Assembly (NCBI GenBank): GCA_037013555.1
Contig: JASUAD010000005.1
Span: 1,488,001-1,552,000, forward strand
Reading direction: 5' to 3'
DNA length: 64,000 nt
DNA from: Sextonia rubra
Lineage: Eukaryota > Streptophyta > Magnoliopsida > Laurales > Lauraceae
Of this stretch, positions 24,501 to 32,496 are shown one piece after another. The position numbers and the translations under genes are program-made. The notes beneath the pieces were generated by a model. The model was not told where the DNA came from and did not search any database. It saw only the letters and a program-made list of their open reading frames with translations. Within the stretch, counting starts at the first letter, position 1. Each line of letters opens with the position of its first letter.

Positions 24501-25865
24501 GATCTTTTCTATTTTGGGATCTTGTATATCCTGATTCAAATGTGTGAAATGTTATTTTTTGAATGAAAAATTGTGCTACGTCTGTTGTTTTCTCACTGTG
24601 CAAGTTGTGCATGTTCACTTTGATATTTCTCTGCTTCAAACGTATTCTAAGCTGCTTTTTCTTTTCTTTTCTTTTTTTTTTTTGGGAGTAGAACTTGTGT
24701 CTGCATTGTTAGCTTAATCTTCGTTTGCTTCGAACTTACAGTATGCTTTAGTTATTTAGGGTGTGCCATTTTTGCTTCTTAAGTATAATGGACTTATAAG
24801 TGTTATGCAGTTGCAATCCTTGGACACTCTTGGGCTTTTGGAAGTCACAAAGCTTGAATTACAGGATCCCATGGTAATTGTTCTCATTTTCATGTATAGC
24901 GTTGACTACATCTCTTGAATCTAACATGCATAAGTGGGCATGGCTGCTCTCTTTTGCGACCTCCAAAGGTAACTTCTCATCAATTTGTCCCTTTAGTGCA
25001 AAAAAGAGAAGCACAGATGAAGCGACAGCTTCTCTAGCCAAATCCTGTCTTGCGTTCTTTTTTTTTTTTTTGGTTCATGCTTACATGTTGATCAGTTAAA
25101 GCTGTTTTTTTATGAGTGAAGCAGATTAAATGATGCATTCGAAATTTTGCAATGTACATGTCTCTGCTTTTGTTCTGGGAAGCTAATGACAATATTCTAT
25201 CTACTTAGTGAACTAACTATATCACAATGTTGTCTTTCAGTAATGTATTTTACTAGTCTTGTCTGTTTTCTCTCTGACCTTGATTAGCTGTTTAACTATG
25301 GTTGGACTCTTTCCATTAGTTACAGTTGGAATTATTCCTACAGACTAGCTAAATTGGGTGATGCTTGACGCTTCAGGGAGAAAATGCGACTCCAGTAGAG
25401 GCTGAGCATGCTCTTCATCAGTGTATTGCATTGTTCAAGGAGGTCTTTACTTTAAAATATAAAAATTCACCTGTACAGGTTGGATCCTCTGCAAAATATG
25501 GTTGTTGTGTCATTCAATATTATTAAAATCACGGTGGTCTCTTTACCTTAAGTAATCTAATGTTTCCTTTCGGGAGAATACTCAATACCCAGCCTTGAGT
25601 GGACTTTGTATTCAGGCCCAGCATTTTCATCCAGATTACCCAATTAAAGTTAGTTATGATGTGGTTTTCTGTGCAGCCAAGAGTTCGTAATCTACTTTTC
25701 GATTTACCAGATGTAAAGGTAGAGTATCTTTCCTGCTTGAAGCATCTCACGAGCATTGTAAGTGGAAATGCAAGTGCGGAGCAATCAAAGGTGTTGCAAG
25801 AATTAACAGATGAAGTCAAGCTCATGGAAGCCGATCTGTCCCTAAACAGGAAACACAGGAGCTAA
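12391..25865 (+). CDS. 3' end of an unrecognised spliced gene (five exons, 207 codons)
   Basis: Five exons join with compatible phases: 12391-12518, 13406-13547, 24811-24873, 25377-25478 and 25677-25865 (TAA). All introns begin GT and end AG. The product end is rich in leucine, alanine and charged residues and looks helical. It opens with SNKLHLARVAMLSAIQLRKV and AIAELDKAKLLLD, reminiscent of TPR-like helical repeats. Later segments include LLLLDRIASQVLNN, EHALHQCIALFKEVF and LLFDLPDVKVEYLSCLKHL, ending in a probable coiled coil (QELTDEVKLMEADLSL) and a basic tail, KHRS. I do not recognise the family. Upstream exons must lie left of the window or be lost; no start codon or promoter was found. 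Intron 13548-24810 (11.3 kb) is full of transposons. The open, correctly spliced frame over five exons suggests selection, so this may be a working gene. Confidence 0.7.
13406..13547 (+). CDS. Exon 2 in window of the unrecognised gene
   Basis: I chose the acceptor GTTAAG rather than the CAG seven bases upstream because only this one keeps the phase of the previous exon and avoids a stop; the joined codon is AG|T. It encodes DCTKSLLLLDRIASQVLNN and a polar stretch, NPKEKRSGVWNSG. The donor is CTG|GTCAG, phase 0. Confidence 0.65.
13723..13864. mobile_element. hAT-type MITE, short form
   Basis: 142 bp. The left end CTATGATGCCCAGATAC and the complement of the right end CTATGATGCACGGATAC differ at two positions. 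The perfect 8-bp target duplication CCTATAAA lies at 13715-13722 and 13865-13872. No coding capacity. It shares ends with the 795-bp element at 9839-10633, so both were probably moved by the same hAT transposase. It lies inside the 11.3-kb intron. Confidence 0.92.
13873..15639. other. Intron DNA without recognised features
   Basis: AT-rich sequence with stops in all frames. Short frames such as 14838-15038 (minus) and 15418-15612 (plus, hydrophobic) show no family signature. Part of the 11.3-kb intron. Confidence 0.5.
15640..16590 (-). pseudogene. hAT transposase remnant, central (DUF659-like) part
   Basis: The minus-strand reading, with several stops and frame changes, resembles plant hAT transposases. 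Recognisable blocks are YDNDSDEPN and KAAQKLMAQKRKTH at the acidic linker, FQTIAYVAAKVDPSI, EYEDIKSWVATAKGIWEE, TIMCDRWTSNTQTQLI and TGTIFVESIDASEES. The last three correspond to the family pattern 'W....C.I..DGW.....R.L.NF.....G..F...VDAS' of the DUF659 domain. The C-terminal hAT dimerisation domain was not found. The matching N-terminal BED finger lies at 20045-20330, beyond the inserted LTR element. Confidence 0.75.
16591..16595. repeat. Target-site duplication GGGTA (left)
   Basis: Identical to 20040-20044. The pair directly flanks the two LTRs and has the 5-bp length typical of LTR retrotransposon integration. Confidence 0.93.
16596..16901 (-). repeat. 3' LTR of the gag-protease element
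   Basis: 306 bp. It starts TGATGCAGCCCTAGGG on the plus strand and ends GACTGCATCA. The TATATATA string at about 16748-16757 could be its promoter TATA on the minus strand. The outer edge abuts the GGGTA duplication; the inner edge abuts the purine-rich tract. Confidence 0.93.
16899..17975 (-). CDS. gag C-terminus and aspartic protease of the gag-protease element
   Basis: The frame 17975-17226 encodes the end of a gypsy-type gag (VIEYSEEFLTLQARCGLNED, DRFFNGLRLDIQ). A perfect CX2CX4HX4C knuckle, CFHCHQYGHRAAEC, lies at about residues 107-120, followed by an acidic linker. The retropepsin motif VVIDSGSCENLIS, with the catalytic D-S-G, follows. A TGA after DQAHV interrupts it; the same frame continues as HTCKVTFAIG and VLPMDSGDILLGRPWMYDKN, the second half of the protease (ILLGRPW), and ends at the 3' LTR. 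The truncation after the protease is therefore ancestral design rather than decay, while the stop is decay. Confidence 0.88.
17976..18507 (-). CDS. gag N-terminus of the gag-protease element (interrupted)
   Basis: Starts MPPKKQVDAKSSSSS at 18507, followed by a predicted helical segment (LASAIRELSAKVDGMHTTL) and a polar linker, then FIDWLVCVENIFAHKPMT up to a TAG. Translation through the stop continues HHKVTLIVTRFRNYAATWWA, the conserved 'A..WW' of the gypsy gag domain, then a second stop and a frameshift before the frame at 17975. At least three lesions separate the start from the zinc knuckle, so this copy cannot make intact gag without suppression. Confidence 0.85.
18508..19720 (-). other. 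Untranslated leader of the gag-protease element
   Basis: 1.2 kb between the primer-binding site and the gag start, richer in G and C than the surroundings. Frames of 60-244 codons on both strands overlap here with serine/proline/histidine- or arginine/glycine-rich content and no family motifs; I treat them as by-products of composition. A long leader is usual in non-autonomous LTR elements. Confidence 0.7.
19721..19731 (-). promoter_or_regulatory. Primer-binding site (initiator Met tRNA)
   Basis: The minus strand reads TGGTATCAGAG three bases after the 5' LTR end, complementary to the 3' end of plant initiator methionine tRNA (TGGTATCAGAGC; the next base here is A). Confidence 0.9.
19734..20039 (-). 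repeat. 5' LTR of the gag-protease element
   Basis: 306 bp, colinear with the 3' LTR without gaps; seven substitutions. On the plus strand its right end is TGCATTA instead of TGCATCA, so the terminal dinucleotide has mutated. The GGGTA duplication follows at 20040-20044. Confidence 0.93.
20040..20044. repeat. Target-site duplication GGGTA (right)
   Basis: Matches 16591-16595 exactly and abuts the right LTR. Confidence 0.93.
20045..20330 (-). pseudogene. hAT transposase remnant, N-terminal BED zinc finger
   Basis: The minus strand reads DLAWKYNVAIDGNGLKINWD, then FCNKTTNVGITRFKQHLAHI. This fits the BED finger layout of plant hAT transposases (W.Y....G......C..C......GGI.R.K.HLA), although the first cysteine of the pair is replaced by W or D. 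After a stop the reading continues towards FEAFGEEVP and meets the right LTR; the acidic linker of the same protein resumes at 16590. The two parts form one hAT gene opened by the LTR element. Confidence 0.75.
20400..21260. repeat. Degenerate minisatellite, six units of 131-154 bp
   Basis: The marker phrase (GGATTCAT...TAGATCTAACAC with variants) recurs near 20503, 20634, 20767, 20903, 21057 and 21208. Each unit also holds a run of A-rich words (CCTAAAAATC, AAAATAAAA). The copies are clearly diverged. It lies upstream of the BED finger of the hAT remnant and could belong to that element's subterminal region. Confidence 0.8.
21475..21960. repeat. Direct duplication of about 230 bp
   Basis: Two adjacent copies share TTGGCTGG, CCGCTTTGTATTGA-like and TATTTTGATCCTTG words (the last at about 21608 and 21831). 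The copies are diverged and non-coding. Confidence 0.65.
22245..22305 (-). other. 5S rRNA-like block in the left Cassandra LTR
   Basis: The minus strand reads AAGTTAAGCATGCTTTAG, then CATGATGGGTGACTACC and TGGGAAGTCCTCG. It corresponds to the 3' half of plant 5S rRNA, including the internal control region, and is not a complete 5S gene. Confidence 0.8.
22568..22632 (-). other. 5S rRNA-like block in the right Cassandra LTR
   Basis: The minus strand reads AAGTTAACCGTGCTTGCG, then ACTAGGATGGGTGACCG and AGGAAGTCCCCATGTG; homologous to the block in the left LTR. Confidence 0.82.
22816..23319. other. Intron DNA, no gene seen
   Basis: A 104-codon plus-strand frame (23049-23363) is rich in F, L, P and S and has no recognisable motif; I do not call it a gene. 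Confidence 0.5.
23320..24360. mobile_element. hAT-like non-autonomous element with internal duplication
   Basis: The left edge reads TTAAGGGTTTGTTTGTTTTT and the complement of the right edge TTTAGGGGTCGTCCGTTTTT, an imperfect inverted pair of the kind seen in plant hAT MITEs. Inside lie two diverged direct copies of about 250 bp (start words at about 23617 and 23935), sharing CCGTTGGATCAT and GGATTTTGTGGGCCC. No target duplication could be fixed, so the boundaries are approximate. Confidence 0.5.
24243..24299. repeat. Perfect 24-bp inverted repeat
   Basis: Arms 24243-24266 (begins CACATGTAAGTCATTTAC) and 24276-24299 are exact reverse complements, separated by nine bases. It lies in the right subterminal part of the hAT-like element and would fold as a strong hairpin. 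Confidence 0.95.
24811..24873 (+). CDS. Exon 3 in window of the unrecognised gene
   Basis: 63 bp, phase 0 at both ends, between GTTATGCAG and GTAATTG. Encodes LQSLDTLGLLEVTKLELQDP plus M. Confidence 0.72.
25377..25478 (+). CDS. Exon 4 in window of the unrecognised gene
   Basis: 102 bp, phase 0 at both ends, after GCTTCAG and before GTTGGAT. Encodes 34 residues including EHALHQCIALFKEVF. Confidence 0.75.
25677..25865 (+). CDS. Terminal exon of the unrecognised gene
   Basis: Follows the acceptor TCTGTGCAG; 62 codons and TAA. Encodes VRNLLFDLPDVKVEYL and a probable coiled-coil tail ending KHRS. No convincing polyadenylation hexamer was fixed, though AATAAT occurs shortly downstream. Confidence 0.75.
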   Translation, partial: PRVRNLLFDLPDVKVEYLSCLKHLTSIVSGNASAEQSKVLQELTDEVKLMEADLSLNRKHRS

Positions 25866-28460
25866 TGAATTCTGCAGTTTAACTCTCTAACAGAGAATAA
25901 TTCATATTTTCCAACTGGTTTCTACAAAATCAACCTGGGAATTTGTCTTCCTCATTTGTTCGAAGAATGCGAAGTTGATTCTTTGTATCAAGTTGTGTTG
26001 GCACGTTGGTATCATACATATGCAAAAGGATTGGTCCTTGGGTCTTTAGGCTGATAGAATCACTCTTGGTCAGTAGGCCAACCTAGCAAAAAAAAGAAAG
26101 TATAGTCTTCACATCCCAATCATTGCGTGAACTACTTATGCAATGGGTGAAGAAATAAACAAACCTGTACAGCTTGCAAATTGGAATGAATTTTCGCTTG
26201 GTTAAACTGCTGACAGGTAACCAGCTGCTGGAATTCATTCAAAGCATAAAAAATGGTGAGTGAAAAGTATGTATTGGCTATGTTTACTTTAAATACAAAT
26301 GTAAAAGAAAAGGATAGAGAGACAAAGCAATATTCTCTCTGATATTGCAAGTTATTATCTTCTATTCCATAAATAATGCATTGAATGGTTTCTTTTGGTC
26401 TTTGTTTTTGGGTAAAACATTGAATGACGTAGCAACATTTCTCTTGATCGAGAAGCTCTCGGCAAATGTGGACTGACTTTATCAAGTCTCCGAAATGCAG
26501 ATTCAAATGTGTCATTGTATGAGAATATTGCCCTCCTATGGATTGAAGAGGGAACAAAATTATTTTTTTCTACAAGTAGGTGGGTCAACCTGACTCCAGC
26601 CCACTTTTGACGAAGTTTTTAGGCCAGGTATGGAGCTAGCCTAAAGGCACATCTGTGCCGCAACTTTTCAATGGAAAAAGTGTAGAAGTTGTAGACGCTT
26701 TTATATAAGGAAAAAAAAAAGGGCGGCTCAGTGCATGAGGCTCCCACATAACGGGGTCTGGAGAGGGTAAGATGTGTGCAGCTTGACCTTCATTTTAAAG
26801 AGGTTATTTCCGTGACTTTAACTCATGTTATTCAGAATGCTATTAGTAAGCCTTTACTGTTAGGTCAGGCTGCCCTTCTGTAAACATTTTTATATGCTAC
26901 AGTAAAATTCATGTTTGGTGCACTTGTTTTTAGCACATTTGCAACCCTATGAAAAATCCAAGACCATTGGGATCCATGAGGAATCCATATATTTCAGGAT
27001 TTCTCACTTCCTTGACAGTAGGTATTACACAGTAAAAATATTGATGGATATAAATGAGAAAATTTTGTATTGGAGCACAAATCCACAAAAAAGAGGATTT
27101 TCAAATTTTATGAGGCATGGTTGAACCTCAAAATCCTCAGACATGAGGATTTTTATTTGCCCAGCTCCTCAACTAAACATGCGTTTTCTACAACAGCATG
27201 GAAAGTTGGCAAAGAAGCCCCACGGTTTTGATTACTAGACCTAACTAACCTTTGCGTATCAACGTGAAAATGTGTGTCTTCTCCCTGCATTAGTAGTTGC
27301 CAAATGAGAACAAAGTTGTCATTGTTATCTAGTTTATTAGTGTAGCCTTGTTTCTTCTCTTGCCAGTTTTTAGGTTCTACTTGATTTTCTAGTAAGGAAA
27401 CTCTCTACAGGATATTATTGTAAAGTGAGTAGCGATTCTGGAACACTTGTAACAATAAAAAAAGAGTCATTGAGATATGTTTCACATTACATATAGGGAA
27501 ATTAAAAAAAATGCCCCAGTTAAAAAATGCTCATTTTTTCACCTTTTTTTTTTGTCATGGAGCCCAATTGAATCATGAAGGTCAATGTTATAAGAATGCT
27601 AGAATTGAGAACGATATTGAATTCTTCTTTAATTCTAATGTTGAGTTTGATTTGCTCTAGAATTTCATATATGAGAAGTCAATCCAGCTTGAATTTCAAG
27701 AATTTTATGGGCTGGTTATTTACAAGGACTTTTTCTATTAGATGTTCGCATAACAAAAATGTTAAAAGCAGATAATCAATTAAAATAATAATTTTTAGAA
27801 ATCAAAATTAGAATGATCTTTAAGAGATTTTTGTGTGGGTCCCGCATAACCATAACATATAGAACCCTAAATGTGCTGAAATTATAGAATGCAAATAAAA
27901 GTCATTGTAATTGAAGTACCTTACTTTTAGGGAGGATAATGTTTTTCTTTCCCCTTTAGATTCTTACATTTTATTTAGATTATTATTGAAGTTTATTTTT
28001 TTTATTTAGTTTGTAAATTATAAATCATTGTACATATACTCTCGGATCCTTTTCTTTTATCCCATTGGGATAAAAGATTGGGTTTTTACTGTTATTCAAC
28101 ACTTAATTTAATTTCCAATGTACATTAGGTAGACATATTTTATTTTATTTTATTTTTTCGAATTATTGACTTTAGTTTATTAAAATTTATCATTATCCTT
28201 GCAATTTTAACATAAAAACAAAGTATAAAATCAGGGCATTATCAAATTCCAAGTTGCATAATCTATGTATCTACCATACATACATAGAGAAAATATAATT
28301 TGGGTGTCCAACACATTCTTATGGGCCTTAAAGGCCCCCGCCATATTAATCCAATGCAATGCAAAATTTTTGACCTATGGCGTTGAGTTGAAGTGGCCGT
28401 GCAATAGAAGCAAATGTTGAAAAAAAAATGATAGAGAAATTTCTCCACCATCAAACAAAA
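25866..28460. other. Downstream flank, no further gene
   Basis: AT-rich, with stops in all frames. The 141-codon minus-strand frame at 26132-26557 has no family signature. It contains the SINE at 26709-26830. The stretch 26904-27185 begins TTCATGTTTGGTGCACTTG and ends CTCAACTAAACATGCG, a weak inverted pair that might mark another MITE. Confidence 0.5.
26709..26830 (-). mobile_element. tRNA-derived SINE remnant
   Basis: After an A run the sequence reads GGGCGGCTCAGTGCATGAGG, then CGGGGTCTGGAGAGGGTAAG and AAAGAGGTTATTTCCGTGAC. This is the consensus layout of a common plant tRNA-derived SINE seen from its antisense side; the diverged B box would lie at the right end (GTGACTTTAACTCATG). Old copy. 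Confidence 0.65.
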
Positions 28461-29690
28461 TCAACCAAACCCCATACATCTCGAGAAGGAAAGAAAAGAA
28501 AGAAATGAAAAAAGAAATAAAAAACCAAGAAAATCCAAATGACCGTTGGATTGAAAACTAAAAGAAGAGTGGTTCTGGTCCACTTTAATTAAATCAAGCC
28601 CAAGAGGCGTACTAAAGCAAGACTCTAGGTTTTGGCCTAGCACGTGATGCTTGGATCCTGGTGCGTTGTGCAGAGAAAGGAGACAATGGTGGCGACGGAC
28701 TTTGGGGCTCTGTGCTACGATGATGTGGTCTCGCTGCTCGTGTAACCCGAACTGAAGCCTTGAAGGCACTTGAAATGGCATGTGAAGGAACTCGCGTCTA
28801 TGGCTTTCTCCAAATCCCAGCGCAGAGGGTTTTCGGAAACCCTTTATCTTCTTGCTGTCTGGATTCAATCAGAGGGAGAAGGGAAAGGAAGGAGCAGCAA
28901 CGGGATGCCGCGGGGTGGTGCTAGACGGTGAGGGTGATGGCGCAGAAGCGGTGCTCGGTGAATGGTATGCCCCTGCCCTCTTCTATTTTCTGTCGCTTTT
29001 TCTCTGTTGTCTCTCTCTCTCTCTTCTCTCTCTTTCTCTTGTTTCCTTTTGTTTTTCACTGCTCTGGGTTGGGGACGCATGGGGGCAGAGGCCTTGGCGA
29101 AAGCAGAGAAGAGGGGTTCGGGTTTCTGCTGCTGGTTTCGGGGTAATGTGGATTTGGCGAGAAGGGCTTTGGGTATGGATGCAGGGTTTGAAGTCTTGGT
29201 TGATTTGGAGAAGCAGTTGGGATTTTGAAAGGGATTTGGAGTTTCGATTTGGGGTTCTTGAGGGTTGGGCAACGGACTTGGTGTGATGGGTTTTGAAAGG
29301 TTTGAGGACCTTGGTAGCAAGGACTCTGTAGATTGATTGGGAGGATCGAAGGAGTTGGAATTTAGGTTAGGGTTTTGGAAGATCTGGGTTTACGGAGTTA
29401 GGGTTTGAACACTGGGCTTTCGGTTACATTGGATTTGCAAAGTGGGCTTCGGCTGGGGTGGCAAGGAAGATGGCGTCTACTTGTTGTGGTTTGGAGTAGT
29501 TTGAATGAGGTGTGGGATGGGGTTGGAGGTATTCGGCCAGGAGGATTTGGGCATTAAGGGTATGGATTGATGATGATCGGTGATTGGTTAGGGATGCCGA
29601 ATCATAACTGTGATGGTTAGTAGGGATGATGGATCACTGAATCGCGAATCGCGAATTCGGGTTGGAACGATCTTCAGCTCTGATACCAAA
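28461..29690 (-). mobile_element. LTR-retrotransposon leader remnant
   Basis: G-rich, low-AT sequence unlike its neighbours but similar in style to the leader at 18508-19720. It ends at a perfect primer-binding site (29677-29688). Several 60-150-codon frames on both strands overlap each other without family motifs. I infer the 5' untranslated part of a minus-strand LTR element whose coding region has been lost or lies elsewhere. Confidence 0.5.
29677..29688 (-). promoter_or_regulatory. Primer-binding site (initiator Met tRNA)
   Basis: The minus strand reads TGGTATCAGAGC, a perfect 12-base complement to the initiator Met tRNA 3' end. The adjoining plus-strand TGATGTGG at 29691 is where the LTR edge should be. 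Confidence 0.75.
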
Positions 29691-30539
29691 TGATGTGGAG
29701 TGGGTTACCAGATGCGGGTGGGCAGTACATATGGTGGGTGGTGGCCTGCTTGGTGGGTTTTAGGCTTTTTTCTGGTGGACTCCTGTCAAGAGTGTCGTGT
29801 CAGTGTCTGTCACTGTTGGTGGGTGATAGAGAGAGGGTGTTGTAGTGCCGGTCGGTTGGTTGGTTTGCTGAAAGGGGAGAGAGAGAATCTGGCTTGTGCA
29901 GATTGAAGTAGTGAATGGGCATGAAGAAAGAGCCAAGTTAGGTTACCTTTTAGATAACTGCATTTATACTTCTCAACGGTTAATTTGACGGTATTTTTCA
30001 CTGCCGCAGTTAGATTCATTATTTCTTGCTTTTCTATTCTATTGCTTGTTTCACGTCACATTACATGTATAGCATTCAGTATGGAATTTGATTTTTATCA
30101 TTGCCCATCTAACTTCTTGTTATTGGCAGTGTAGCTGTACGCTTCTTTGGGTTGGAACTTGAAATTCAATCATCCGTCATTCTTATTTCCTCCATTTGTA
30201 AGTCCAATCATTCCCAATTGGATCTCTTTTTCAACTCTTCATATAAACAAGTTTGATGAAGAAAGATGTGGATTTGATGTTTGATTGGATGAATTATATC
30301 TTGGCTATGTAACTTCAGTTACCTTTTCTTTGAAATTTGCTAGTTTTAGCACTCTTGAGTGATCGTGATTTTTTGCTCATTATGTTGATTTGTCTATTCG
30401 AGGCATTGGGTGGATTTTGGGTGATGGTTTTTTGTTTTGATCTATATATAATTAGATAGTGTTTGATTTATGTGAAAGTTGAAGTAGCGTAACTTGTGAA
30501 TTGGATACGTTCTCTCACCATTTTCTATATTCAATGAAA
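29691..30539. other. Possible LTR relic, then intron-like DNA
   Basis: The first part should be the LTR belonging to the primer-binding site at 29677, but no second copy was found in the window. The remainder up to the ATG1 fragment is AT-rich and non-coding. Confidence 0.35.
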
Positions 30540-31122
30540 CAAAATCTCCTCTCCACAAATGATGACCATTTTGTGTTGAAGATTGCAGATTTTGGCTTTG
30601 CAAGATAAGACATTATTATGTCAGAACTTAGAAGCCATTATAATTAATTCAAAAGAAATGCTAAAAAAATATTTCAGCTATCATGTTTCAAGGGGTAGAT
30701 AGAGCTTCTCCTTGGATGATGTCTTGTGTGTAATTGTGTGGGGTATATATCTCTTATACCCAGTTGTCCCTTGGTGGCCTTTGCATCTGCTTGGTTTCTT
30801 AAGAAAGTTTTACATATTACCATTCATATTTTTATATATTAAAACTAAACGTCTTTGACAGGTCTGCAACCTCAAGACTTAGCTGAAACATTGTGTGTTT
30901 CACCACTATACATGGCTCTGCAAATAATGAAACTATGGAAATATGATGCTAAGGTGACATTTATCTCTTTCCTTGGACAGTTTGAACCAATCTTCTTTCT
31001 GAAAGGTTTGTCCCCAGTTCAACTTGCACTAAATATGCAGGCAGATTTCTAGAGTGTTGGTGCTATCCTGTTTCAGTTGGTAACGGGGAAAACCCACCAG
31101 TTTTTCAAAATAAACAAATTCA
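30540..31122 (+). pseudogene. ATG1: ATG1 autophagy kinase gene fragment (three exons)
   Basis: Three exon pieces in order encode the middle of the ATG1 serine/threonine kinase, which starts autophagosome formation. 30540-30604 reads QNLLSTNDD and VLKIADFGFAR (the DFG magnesium loop). 30862-30954 reads GLQPQDLAETLCVSPLYMAL then QIMKLWKYDAK (activation segment). 31042-31122 reads ADF, stop, SVGAILFQLVTGKT. Introns with GT-AG borders separate them. Damage: the APE motif is ALQ, W in DLWSVG is a TAG stop, GSPLY is VSPLY, the frame slips between the first two pieces, and an insertion shifts the frame after VTGKT. The N-lobe and the C-terminal regulatory region are missing. It is a truncated, dead, intron-containing copy. 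Confidence 0.87.
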
Positions 31123-32062
31123 GGTTTGAGTGCTTTTCACATAAATCATGAGTTACTCATCTGTATATTGGTAATGGCTGTCAACAATTTTATAATGAGT
31201 GATCTTATTCCTTTTGTTAACTTAGTTGCTGTCAAAGAGTAAAGCAAACTATATAATTTGGAGAAAGTATATTATAAGCCAACATTAGTATGATAAAAGC
31301 ATTTTTTGTAATTGGTAGTAGGTTACATGACTTGAGCCTACAGGCTCAGGTTGCAATACTCAGTACCTTCCACGGTATCACAAGCTCGTGTCTCATCATG
31401 ATAAAAGCCTTATACCATTTCTTTGTGTGTGGTGTACAGTTGCACATCTAATAATTTCAAATCCTATAGCATGCATACTTTAGAAAGATCACGATCTATT
31501 GTTTCCTCCCTAATCAATAGCCATTAAACATTAGTTATGTTACCTTCAGACTTGTCAAGTCTTTATCATGAGATCAACAACTTCATTGCTTTCACTTTTT
31601 ATAGCCTTTAGCATCCATTTAGGGTCTCTTGTGAGTTCTTTACTACTTTATCCTATTTAAAGCCACTCCTTTTCTTTCTCCATAGTCTTATATCTCTTCT
31701 TCAATGTCTAGTTTGAGGTCTTTATCGGTCTCTCCCTTCTATTGTTTCCTTGTTCTTTGAAGCATGACTGTTCTACATGTTGTGCATATGCTATTTTTCC
31801 AGCCTTTTTTGAACATGTCCTAACTACCTTAAACAAACTGCCTAAATTAAGCTGGTAATTTTGCATCTGTATCAATTATTGGCTGGAGAGGAATGGGGAA
31901 AACACTCTTTGGGATTGTAATTGGTCCACGAGGACTGAAAAGTGCCCTTTTTTTTATGCTCATTAAACTACTTTAAGTCTTTTTTATTTTATTTTATTTT
32001 ATCTGGAACTACTAGGACTCTATTGTTAAAATGTTTGCTCGCTCTTTATTTCTTTTACTTAG
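31123..32062. other. Spacer between the ATG1 and hexokinase fragments
   Basis: Non-coding. The stretch 31170-31232 is an ATG1 intron segment that reappears inverted at 34588-34649. Confidence 0.6.
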
Positions 32063-32214
32063 GGACGAGAAGGGACTATTTTATGCACTGGATCTTGGTG
32101 GCACAAACTTCCATGTGCTGCGTGTTCAGCTGGGTGGAAAGGAAGGACGTGTTGGTAAACAAGAGTTTACAGAGGTGTCCATTCCTCCACGTTTGATGAC
32201 TGGGAACTTCAGAT
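32063..32214 (+). pseudogene. HXK: Hexokinase fragment, exon with phosphate-binding loop
   Basis: Acceptor TTTTACTTAG, donor GTAAGTT. The LGGTNF loop is kept, but the following R is H. A one-base insertion before the donor breaks the phase with the next exon (the join would create a TGA). Confidence 0.9.
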
Positions 32215-32313
32215 GTAAGTTGAAAGAGCCTGCTAGACTCCAAGTTACTATCAAGTGTCAAACCTGATTAAGTGAGCAAACATTTAATTGTTTAAATTTC
32301 ATTATGTTTACAG

Positions 32314-32496
32314 GAACTATTTGATTACATTGCTACAGAATTAGCGAAATTTGCGACGACGAAGGGTGAAGATTTTCATGTTTCTGTCGGTAGACAAAGG
32401 GAACTTGGTTTTACTTTTTCTTTCCCTGTGAAACAAACTTCCATTTCTTCAGGAACTGTAATAAAGTGGACAGAAGGCTTCTCCATTGATGATGCA
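32314..32496 (+). pseudogene. HXK: Hexokinase fragment, exon with sugar-binding FSFPVKQTS
   Basis: Acceptor TTTACAG, donor GTTAAGG. 61 open codons with the hexokinase signature region LGFTFSFPVKQTS. Confidence 0.92.

Noticed and set aside
28852..29320. Open frames of 144 and 151 codons on opposite strands
   Set aside because: Mutually overlapping, composition-driven (C/T-rich stretch), next to a primer-binding site; more likely a retrotransposon leader.
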